From: Allocoleopsis franciscana PCC 7113
GTDB taxonomy: Bacteria; Cyanobacteriota; Cyanobacteriia; Cyanobacteriales; Coleofasciculaceae
Assembly: GCF_000317515.1 (NCBI RefSeq)
Contig: NC_019738.1
Span: 3,808,001 to 3,872,000 of the forward strand
Direction of reading: 5' to 3'
Length of the DNA: 64,000 bases
The translations under genes and the position numbers were made by a program. Of this stretch, positions 54,209 through 61,197 are shown piece after piece. A model generated the notes under the pieces. It was given only the letters and a program-made list of their open reading frames with translations, was not told the origin of the DNA and searched no databases. How positions within the stretch are numbered: the stretch's first letter is position 1; every line of letters begins with the position of its first letter.

Positions 54209-54321
54209 CCCGGAAATTAATTTCCGGGCTAATAGATCAAGTCCACTTAAGTGGACTGAAATCTTTATTTAATCCTCTAAAGAGGACTTTCTCTATGAGC
54301 CAGGGATTTAAATCCATAGCG
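54209..54321. repeat. Four-hairpin repeat between cas4 and cas1
   Basis: Stems CCCGGAAATTAATTTCCGGG, AGTCCACTTAAGTGGACT, TCCTCTAAAGAGGA and GGGATTTAAATCC occur in the same order and spacing as the repeats at 51306 and 54980. Confidence 0.8.
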
Positions 54322-54361
54322 GACTATGCCTGTTAAACCGAAATTTAACTAAATCTAAAAA

Positions 54362-54955
54362 TTAATCCGCTTCTTGATAGCGTCCCACCTTATTAACAAC
54401 CTGGGGCAAACATTGAGCAGAAAGACTGCATCCAGAACAACGTTTGCTGTAAATGGGTTGAGGCATAATACCTGTTTGCAATAAAGTTGTAACCGATTGA
54501 ATTGTTGCGATCGCGTCTTCTCGGAGTTGGGCAGAAATCTCTACTGGTTGGCGTTGGTGAGAGTGGGCATAGTAAACATAACCCGTTGTTACCGATTGCC
54601 CCGTCATTTCTTCAAGACATAAGGCTTGAGCACAAACTTGCAACTCATCATTATCCCATTCGCCCTTGCGTCCCCGCTTGTACTCAATCGGATAAAGTTG
54701 ACCAGAATCTGATTCGATTAAGTCTGATTTTCCAATCAGTTTGTACTGTTCTGATTTCAGCCAAATCGCTCGAATCTGCCAGGTTTCTTCGCGATTACTT
54801 TCTCCGAGGGTATGGACGCGATCGTGTAAACTTGTCCCTTCAATTGTGTATTGATTATCGGTAAATTCCCCCGCACAAAACATCCGCCAGCAGCGATGGG
54901 GACAGTAGGCATATTGGTTGAGTGATGCGATGGGGATGTAATCAATTTCGTTCAT
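54362..54955 (-). CDS. cas4: CRISPR-associated exonuclease Cas4
   Basis: A 197-residue RecB-like nuclease from the ATG at 54955 (MNEIDYIPIASLNQYAYCPH); a TTG at 54985 is possible. Iron-sulfur cysteines are Cys18 or Cys22 near the N-terminus and CSGCSLSAQC near residue 175. The nuclease motif is GKSDLIES (Asp) with PIEYKRGRKG (Glu and Lys), and ELQVCAQALCLEEM is the QxxxY-like helix. It trims prespacers before integration. Confidence 0.94.
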   Translation of the reverse strand: MNEIDYIPIASLNQYAYCPHRCWRMFCAGEFTDNQYTIEGTSLHDRVHTLGESNREETWQIRAIWLKSEQYKLIGKSDLIESDSGQLYPIEYKRGRKGEWDNDELQVCAQALCLEEMTGQSVTTGYVYYAHSHQRQPVEISAQLREDAIATIQSVTTLLQTGIMPQPIYSKRCSGCSLSAQCLPQVVNKVGRYQEAD

Positions 54956-54979
54956 AGATTTCGAGTAAGGTAGCTTCAC

Positions 54980-55105
54980 CCGCAAGGGACTTAATTCCCT
55001 TGCTAATACATCAAGTCCACTAAAGTGGACTAAAGATTATTGATTAATTCCTAGTCCTCTTTAGAGGACTTGATCTATGAGACAGGGACTTAAGTCCCTG
55101 GCGGG
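54980..55105. repeat. Four-hairpin repeat between cas6 and cas4
   Basis: Stems AAGGGACTTAATTCCCTT, AGTCCACTAAAGTGGACT, AGTCCTCTTTAGAGGACT and CAGGGACTTAAGTCCCTG follow one another, as at 54209-54321. It starts just before the cas4 frame. Confidence 0.82.
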
Positions 55106-55130
55106 GCAGTAGATAGGTACAGAATTTCAG

Positions 55131-55976
55131 TTATTGATTATTCAATCGCCGTACCATTCCCATTCCCATCGTCGTTTTCCTCCCAACACCGCTATAAAGA
55201 GCAAAATTTGATAATGCATTAATTTGCTTAATTGTCAAGGGTTCAACCTCTCCTAAAAGGCGAAAACTCATCGCCCCAACACAACCAATAAACTTACTGC
55301 GAGAGTCGGCAACCATTTCCGTGTGAATATCGAAAAAACTGGGAAAGATTGGCTCAATTAATGTTTTGGGCAGTTCAATACCGCTGTATTGATTCCAACG
55401 CTTAATTAGACTATTAAACACCAAGTCTCGTGTGGGTAAGGCGCAGTCATAATTGCTTTGTCGGAAGGCGGTGGGCGTACAAAAAGCTAACTCAATTTGG
55501 CGATTACTCTCTGAAGATTCCTCGTAAAGTTGAGTATAGCTAATCGCATTCGCCCAAGGTTGAGTGGATTGGGGAGTACCAAGGATACTAGTAATGTGCA
55601 AGTCGGCAGGGCCGAGATGCCAGGGATGATTAGGGTTGAGGTTGAGCCAGAGTTGGGTAAGTTTGCTGAATAGGGTGTCATCGAGTAGGGAGATGCGCCA
55701 CCAGCAAGGAGTACCCGCAGCAATAGCTTTTGTGTGTTCCCATTGCAGAGTGTAGCGATTCCTCCCTTGCCCCCCCTTAATCAGAGGGGAGTGAATCAGT
55801 TGCAATGGACTGAGAGTAAAGGGTTTGTCAGCTTTGGATTCGTGGAGGTAGTCACCCAATTTGCGATCGACGGAACTAACAAGGGTGAGGAAGAGGGCGT
55901 GTAGATGCCGTCCAGTCAGGAATTGCGGGGGAATGGGCGACTGGGGCAGGAGGTTGAGGATGAGGCTGTGGGGCAT
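55131..55976 (-). CDS. cas6: CRISPR RNA endoribonuclease Cas6
   Basis: A 281-residue RAMP protein from the ATG at 55976 (MPHSLILNLLPQSPIPP); a TTG at 56018 would add 14 residues. The C-terminal glycine-rich loop GVGRKTTMGMGMVRR near 262 is typical, and the N-terminal LTGRHLHALFLTLVS supplies a likely catalytic His. It cuts pre-crRNA within the repeat, leaving the ATTGAAAC handle. The segment SPLIKGGQGR near residue 78 is encoded by a CCCCCCCTTAATCAGAGGGG repeat (about 55763-55794) that keeps the frame. Confidence 0.9.
   Translation of the reverse strand: MPHSLILNLLPQSPIPPQFLTGRHLHALFLTLVSSVDRKLGDYLHESKADKPFTLSPLQLIHSPLIKGGQGRNRYTLQWEHTKAIAAGTPCWWRISLLDDTLFSKLTQLWLNLNPNHPWHLGPADLHITSILGTPQSTQPWANAISYTQLYEESSESNRQIELAFCTPTAFRQSNYDCALPTRDLVFNSLIKRWNQYSGIELPKTLIEPIFPSFFDIHTEMVADSRSKFIGCVGAMSFRLLGEVEPLTIKQINALSNFALYSGVGRKTTMGMGMVRRLNNQ
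55763..55794. repeat. G/C-run palindrome inside cas6
   Basis: Plus-strand GCCCCCCCTTAATCAGAGGGG with flanking CTCCCTT and AGTGA resembles the dispersed G/C-run repeats. Translated on the minus strand it gives SPLIKGGQG, a peptide often seen where such repeats invade reading frames. Confidence 0.65.
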
Positions 55977-56010
55977 TGAATTTGGGTTTAAATAAATGAA
56001 GATTAAGTGT

Positions 56011-56619
56011 CTATACAACCAAAGATTGAACCAGTATTCGCATCAGTGGCTCTAAATCATCTGGAACTCGATAGCTATCCAAGCCTTGTTCAATGTGTTT
56101 TGTTGCGCGATTGAGCCGTCCAAACTGCCATATTTTTCCAGTAGTTACTGCACCAAGCAAAACTGATTGTTCAGGAGTTCTCTCCCACTGATCTAGAGCG
56201 ATCATTTCTGCTACAAGCTGTGTAAAACCGTAGTCTAAATCCTCACGCTTCGCTTCAATTACTAGCAACTCTGTTTGACTTCTCAGCAGGTAATCTAAGT
56301 AACCTTGTAGTTGTTCTGTAACTTTGATGGGATACTCAATTCTCAATTGAGCTTTAGTGTATTGAACTACCTGCAAAAGTACCTGTGAAATCAAAACTTC
56401 ACGTCGAGAGGTCTCACTTGCTAAATCAACGTAAGGAAGCACGGCTTCAATGCTGGTTTTGAGGTATTCCAAATGCTCCAATTCTGGCTGATATTGGGGC
56501 AACTGTAACCGCTTGCGAATCAAGTTATATCCAAACTCATTTGCTAATTCATCGGGAAGAATCCTTAATTCAAAGATTTTACTAAATGTATAGGATTGAT
56601 TCGGATTTAAAAGTCGCAT
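56011..56619 (-). CDS. PD-(D/E)XK nuclease-like protein in the cas operon
   Basis: A 202-residue protein that I do not recognise as a standard Cas protein. A likely PD-(D/E)XK core is GYLDYLL (Asp109), LLVIEAKRED (Glu122, Lys124) and a following Gln134, with a helical N-terminus. Similar stand-alone proteins resemble the N-terminal nuclease part of type I restriction R subunits. It lies between cas3' and cas6 on the same strand, with a 54-base gap to cas3', and its stop is 35 bases before the cas6 ATG. Its role in the CRISPR system is unknown; it may be a cargo or ancillary nuclease. Confidence 0.72.
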   Translation of the reverse strand: MRLLNPNQSYTFSKIFELRILPDELANEFGYNLIRKRLQLPQYQPELEHLEYLKTSIEAVLPYVDLASETSRREVLISQVLLQVVQYTKAQLRIEYPIKVTEQLQGYLDYLLRSQTELLVIEAKREDLDYGFTQLVAEMIALDQWERTPEQSVLLGAVTTGKIWQFGRLNRATKHIEQGLDSYRVPDDLEPLMRILVQSLVV

Positions 56620-56673
56620 ATTGTAACATCCCTTACCTTATTAGGTTCTAAATTAATCGCTAGGTGGCAGAGT

Positions 56674-58962
56674 TTAAATTACCCAAAAGTCTTCTTCATC
56701 AGGACATTTTAATGCAACTCCAGCAGAGGCGATCGCTAGAATCCCAGATAAACTTGGAAAGAATGTGTATTGCTTCGGTGAGGGACAATCGTAGGAGGAC
56801 ACGTAAATGGGGTAACACTCTAATCCCTGCTTTCTCAAACGCACGATCGCCCAGCGATTCTTCGCCGTTTCAGAAACAATTACACCTGGAATAAGCTGTT
56901 TCTCAATGATTGATGGTGTGGGTCGTACAACATCGCCATGCATTCGCTTGATACTGCAATTTTCAAAGGCATAAAGCTTGCACAAGAGTGTGTTTTTGAA
57001 GTCTTGTAGGTCGCTAACTTGCAGCGAGAAGGCTAGATTGTACGGCTCATCAACCCGTGCTGTGACTTCTATGCGATCGCCATCACTCTCAAATTCATAA
57101 AAACGCAGCAAATGAATTGGGTCAAGATTAGTTTCTCCTACCTCATCCAAAAGCAGATTATGTGGATCATAAATTTTGACATTGCCAAATAAGCTATCTC
57201 GGAACCGAAATAGAGGAGCATAGCTTGCTTTGAGAATTACAGCGTACTTTTGTATATCTTTAGCAAGCTCTTGCTCTTTCTTAATCATCTCTTCGATTGT
57301 TTTAAAAGAAGCGCGTCCAGTTTTAATTTCTTCATAATCTTCTGGACAGTAAGCTCTCAGATAGCTCATGACAAAGCTTTGACCACCTTTGACATATTTC
57401 CAATCCTTTTGAATCTCTTTAACAGTCTTCCTCGCAATATCCTCCGCTCCTTTCAAGACTTTCATCCGCTTTTGATAATCTTCCCATTTTCGCTTTCCTT
57501 TGAGAACCTCTTGGAGTGTTTGATAGAGCTTAATTACTAAATGATCGTCAGGTAGTTCTTCTAGAAAAGTTTCAAGTTCAAGCAAAGGTTTAGCTATCTC
57601 TAGAAATGCTTCCGATCGCCAGTAAATATCCAAAAACGGACGCTTCATGCAGTCTAAGCTTTCTAACATTTCCTTGAGGGCTTCCCGTCCACCAGAACAG
57701 TCTAGATTCTCTATTCCTTGTTCCCAAGCTTGCTCAGGTAAATAGGCGATCGCTTCTGAGGGAATATCGGTTTGCTTCTTACCCAGCACCCGCCCAACTC
57801 TGCCAAGGCGCTGCCAGAAAGAAAAGCGATCGCGTGTTGAGAAAATCAGCCAATCAAGGTTTTGTCGCTCCGGCTCAACTTCACGCTCAAAATTAAACCC
57901 AACATCTACTGTACTCGTAGCGAGAATGACTTGCTTTTGTGCTGCCTTTTGTCGCTGAGCGATGGGTGTACTACCCGTGATACGCCCACAAATATCTTCT
58001 AAACCTCGCGCTCTTAAATTGTCAGACAAACGGTTAAGTATATCTTTAGAGTCAAGAATCACTGCACCGTTGTGCTCAGGATAGTTTTGCAGCCTTTGAA
58101 CGACTTCATTCGCGATGTCGTTAATCAGTGCATCTCTGTCTAACTGCTTGCGAATCTCCAGATTTACTGCTGTCTGAGAAGGAGTGAGATGATCTGTTTG
58201 TGATTCTCCATTAATTGAGGAAGAAATTCTTACTCCAGATTTTTTAAGAACTTCTAAAGCTGCTTCACAAGCTGGCTCTGGTGTTGCTGTTAGAAGAACA
58301 ACTTTGCGATTGTACTGAAAGTAATTGAAAATCTTTGAAAGAGCTAGGTAAAAGAACAAGCTGACAAGCTGTTTGGCATCGTACAGGTGAAACTCATCAA
58401 AGATGACTGTTGAGAAACTGTTGTAGAATTCACTAGCAATATTGCCGCGATCTAGCTTGTTGTAGGCAAAAAACGTTGCGTAATAGAAAATATCTGGGTT
58501 GGTAACGAGCAAAATTGGTCTACCGCCGCCACATTCCGGGAAAATCGTTGCAGGTTCACGTAGCACATTGTAAAGCTTTTCCCCAGAACGATTGCCAACC
58601 AGATCATCTCGCCAACTCTTAATATGTCTTGCAGATGCAGCTTTGACGATATGTGGTAAACCTGCATCCCGCACAAATTTTTCTGCTGCTTCAGTTTGTT
58701 GTTCGATCAGTGCATTGGTGGGTGCAATGTAGACTGCATTGCGATCGCGGTTATGATGCAGCACACTTAACCCAGCTTTGGTTTTTCCAGTTCCCGTTGG
58801 TGCAAGGTCAAGGATGATATCATTCGTTTCTGCTGCCTTATAGACATCAACTTGGTGCTGAAGTGTCTGGTTCATAAATGCTTGCGCCAAGCCTGAGGGT
58901 AAGTCAGGATTGGGACAGAGGGCAATGCTACGGGGTTCGAGGTTGATTTTCAGATTACTCAT
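56674..58962 (-). CDS. cas3': Type I-D Cas3' helicase
   Basis: A 762-residue superfamily 2 helicase from the ATG at 58962 (MSNLKINLEPRS); GTG at 58977 is an alternative. Motifs are Walker A APTGTGKT (about 54-61), DEFH (189-192), LLTATPEP, ATSTVDVGFNFE and QRLGRVGR. It has no HD nuclease domain, which in type I-D is carried by Cas10d. It unwinds target DNA after Cascade binding. Its start overlaps the csc1 stop. It comes after csc1 here, whereas in the Synechocystis type I-D locus cas3' precedes cas10d. Confidence 0.94.
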   Translation of the reverse strand: MSNLKINLEPRSIALCPNPDLPSGLAQAFMNQTLQHQVDVYKAAETNDIILDLAPTGTGKTKAGLSVLHHNRDRNAVYIAPTNALIEQQTEAAEKFVRDAGLPHIVKAASARHIKSWRDDLVGNRSGEKLYNVLREPATIFPECGGGRPILLVTNPDIFYYATFFAYNKLDRGNIASEFYNSFSTVIFDEFHLYDAKQLVSLFFYLALSKIFNYFQYNRKVVLLTATPEPACEAALEVLKKSGVRISSSINGESQTDHLTPSQTAVNLEIRKQLDRDALINDIANEVVQRLQNYPEHNGAVILDSKDILNRLSDNLRARGLEDICGRITGSTPIAQRQKAAQKQVILATSTVDVGFNFEREVEPERQNLDWLIFSTRDRFSFWQRLGRVGRVLGKKQTDIPSEAIAYLPEQAWEQGIENLDCSGGREALKEMLESLDCMKRPFLDIYWRSEAFLEIAKPLLELETFLEELPDDHLVIKLYQTLQEVLKGKRKWEDYQKRMKVLKGAEDIARKTVKEIQKDWKYVKGGQSFVMSYLRAYCPEDYEEIKTGRASFKTIEEMIKKEQELAKDIQKYAVILKASYAPLFRFRDSLFGNVKIYDPHNLLLDEVGETNLDPIHLLRFYEFESDGDRIEVTARVDEPYNLAFSLQVSDLQDFKNTLLCKLYAFENCSIKRMHGDVVRPTPSIIEKQLIPGVIVSETAKNRWAIVRLRKQGLECYPIYVSSYDCPSPKQYTFFPSLSGILAIASAGVALKCPDEEDFWVI

Positions 58963-59746
58963 CGGTGCGTCCACCACAAAATTTTAGATTTGCAGGTAAG
59001 GTAAAATCGCCAACCTTCCAAGCTGCTCCATGAAACCGCAAGTTTTTCAGTAGGGAAACGGGAGGAATGGAGATTAGGTCAAAGGTAAATAGTTCCAGGT
59101 TGTTAGGTATATCAGCAGCACTGAGATAGACATTGCAGCAATAATCAGCAACAGGAAGCAGTGTTATCGTCAGTTCTCGCACGACATCGATACGCACTTT
59201 GCTGGTGAATTTGCCAATCCGGATGTATTCGGGTAGTTCTCTATTCCCAAATACCAATGTTTGAAAGCGACTGCCCCGCTCAATGACTCGCAAACGTCCA
59301 GTTTGGGGAAAGTTACTGGGGCGAAAGGTATTTGGCTTTTTCCCCGTTCGCTTAAGCGGTAAGTCTTCCCGCGCAGTTGCCACACGGTTATTGGTCATGG
59401 CATACCAGTAAGAATCAGACAGAGCATTGAATCGCTCGAACCGGAATGATATTCCCCCCTCGACTGGGTAAGCAGGAAGGATGTAGCACTGCTCTGCTAG
59501 TGGGGTTAGGTCTTCAAGATATCTGGGTCGTCCGGTGTCTTTCCCGGTTAGGCGGTAAGGCGATCGCGCCCATCCCAACGCATAGGCTAAAGCGTAGTTT
59601 CCGATCGCACCTTCGGTGTAGTAAGTATCTGATAATTCCCGCGAAGCAAAAAAGACAGGTTCGGCACACCACAACTCGATTAGACGAGCAGTTTGAAACG
59701 GAAGATTAGCATCGGAGGAAGTCGGCGAAATTTCTAATTGTGGCAT
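58955..59746 (-). CDS. csc1: Type I-D Cascade subunit Csc1 (Cas5d)
   Basis: A 263-residue RAMP protein of the Cas5 group that caps the crRNA 5' handle. Features are LIELWCAEPVFFASRELSDTYYTEGAIGNYALAYALG near the N-terminus, KRTGKKPNTFRPSNFPQ in the middle and a C-terminal LKNLRFHGAAWKVGDF. It starts 4 bases after the csc2 stop and overlaps the cas3' start. Confidence 0.93.
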   Translation of the reverse strand: MPQLEISPTSSDANLPFQTARLIELWCAEPVFFASRELSDTYYTEGAIGNYALAYALGWARSPYRLTGKDTGRPRYLEDLTPLAEQCYILPAYPVEGGISFRFERFNALSDSYWYAMTNNRVATAREDLPLKRTGKKPNTFRPSNFPQTGRLRVIERGSRFQTLVFGNRELPEYIRIGKFTSKVRIDVVRELTITLLPVADYCCNVYLSAADIPNNLELFTFDLISIPPVSLLKNLRFHGAAWKVGDFTLPANLKFCGGRTDE

Positions 59747-59749
59747 GGC

Positions 59750-60763
59750 TTACTCTTCCTGTTTTTCACCTCGTCCCTTTTTCTTCCCTTCACTTTTCAC
59801 TTTGCGGAGTGGTGCATAGGACTGATCGAGACGCTTGAGAAATGTTTCCTGTTCGGTCAAATCCCAATGGCGATCAACATCAGCAATGAGTGCATCCAGT
59901 TCGTCAGCAGACAGTTGCACCGAGATTCCCCGTTTGTTTGTCCAGTTAGCAATTACAGATTGAGTCACCGAAACTAGAGCTTCAGTATTAAACGGATGTT
60001 CGAGAGCTTTCCCATCCCCAATGAGCTTGTCGTAAACCCCCTGCACTAATTCAAGAGAACTTGGCAGTTCAGCAATACCGCCAAAGATGCCGAGAATCTG
60101 ATTTTCCATCCGTCCAATGCGACTCGAAACGGCTCCATAACGGCTTGTTAGCAGAATGTTGCCGAGGGCATAGCGCAACTCGTCAGCTGTTACATCTTTG
60201 AGCGTGACAATATCAAGGAAGTGAACACCTGGTTTAATGTATTCGCTAGTGTTTAGAGCTGTTGAGGCATTACCCTTTTCGTCACGCATTGTTCCAGTTT
60301 CAAAGATGGCGTTGATAGTGCGATCGCCAATCAATTCCGTTGAAGGCAAAACACTAAAAGCATCTTCTGTCCAAACACGGCTTTTTTGTGCGCCTTCACC
60401 TCCAGCCGCAAAACCGTAGAGGAAACAGTCAATACACATTTCGCAAGGTGCATTAGTATTGAGGGCACAAATAGAGTCGCTCTTTGGTGCAGAGTAGAGG
60501 AGTTCGTGCGATCTTAAGAATTCCCGTCCTCGCCGCCGTTCGGGTGCAACCTGCTTACGCTTGGTCATCACTAGCCGAGGAATTGACTCGGTATGCTCGA
60601 TTCCAGCCTGAACATACTCGCTGCACATTGGTTCCCCTGTACCTTCAGTGCGAAAGATAGTTTCAGATTGCGTCGTGCGAAGTACAACAACTCCAATCGT
60701 GCGTCCTTTGGGAAAGTTTTCGTAGCTGGATGCGAGAAATGGTTGCAGTTTTTCAATGGACAT
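59750..60763 (-). CDS. csc2: Type I-D Cascade subunit Csc2 (Cas7d)
   Basis: A 337-residue RAMP protein that forms the crRNA-binding backbone. Typical features are ILR-like VVVLRTTQSETIFRTEGTG, a Cys-rich segment NTNAPCEMCIDCFLYGFAAGG, and SRIGRMENQILGI. The C-terminus (KSEGKKKGRGEKQEE) is highly charged. It follows cas10d after 11 bases. Confidence 0.95.
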   Translation of the reverse strand: MSIEKLQPFLASSYENFPKGRTIGVVVLRTTQSETIFRTEGTGEPMCSEYVQAGIEHTESIPRLVMTKRKQVAPERRRGREFLRSHELLYSAPKSDSICALNTNAPCEMCIDCFLYGFAAGGEGAQKSRVWTEDAFSVLPSTELIGDRTINAIFETGTMRDEKGNASTALNTSEYIKPGVHFLDIVTLKDVTADELRYALGNILLTSRYGAVSSRIGRMENQILGIFGGIAELPSSLELVQGVYDKLIGDGKALEHPFNTEALVSVTQSVIANWTNKRGISVQLSADELDALIADVDRHWDLTEQETFLKRLDQSYAPLRKVKSEGKKKGRGEKQEE

Positions 60764-60774
60764 GATGATTACTC

Positions 60775-61197
60775 CTATTTGGCTTCAGTTACTTGTTTGG
60801 TTTGGGCTTTTAGTTCTTGACGGGCTTCTTGTAGAAAGAACAGATAAGCGGCTTCCAGAGTTTTGCTATCAGTTAAAAGCCGTTCTGGACGTGAATGGTA
60901 AACTTCCTCAAACAGTTCTTTTAAGACTTGATAAAACTGTTTAACTTGCTCATATTTCGTTGCACCAACACCGTGCTCTCGAATGCGATCGAGGCGAGTG
61001 TGATAGTCCTGAACCAGCGCGGCAAAAATCGTTTCCCAATCCATGTGAGACTTGCGCGATCGCACTGCCTTAATGAATTCAGAAAAGGGTTCAGCTTGAG
61101 CGGTACGACGAAATGAACTGCCTCGTAGTTTTCCTACTTCAGCAATATGAGCTGCTTTTTTGAGATACTGGGAAACGCGATCGTGTTCTTCTGACAT
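60775..61197 (-). CDS. cas11d: Possible internally translated Cas11d small subunit
   Basis: An in-frame ATG at 61197 (residue 764 of Cas10d, MSEEHDRVSQYLKKAAH) follows GAAGAG by about seven bases. Translation from it would give 140 residues of helical C-terminal domain. In type I-D systems a small subunit is known to be made from an internal start within cas10d; this one is my prediction. Confidence 0.4.
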   Translation of the reverse strand: MSEEHDRVSQYLKKAAHIAEVGKLRGSSFRRTAQAEPFSEFIKAVRSRKSHMDWETIFAALVQDYHTRLDRIREHGVGATKYEQVKQFYQVLKELFEEVYHSRPERLLTDSKTLEAAYLFFLQEARQELKAQTKQVTEAK

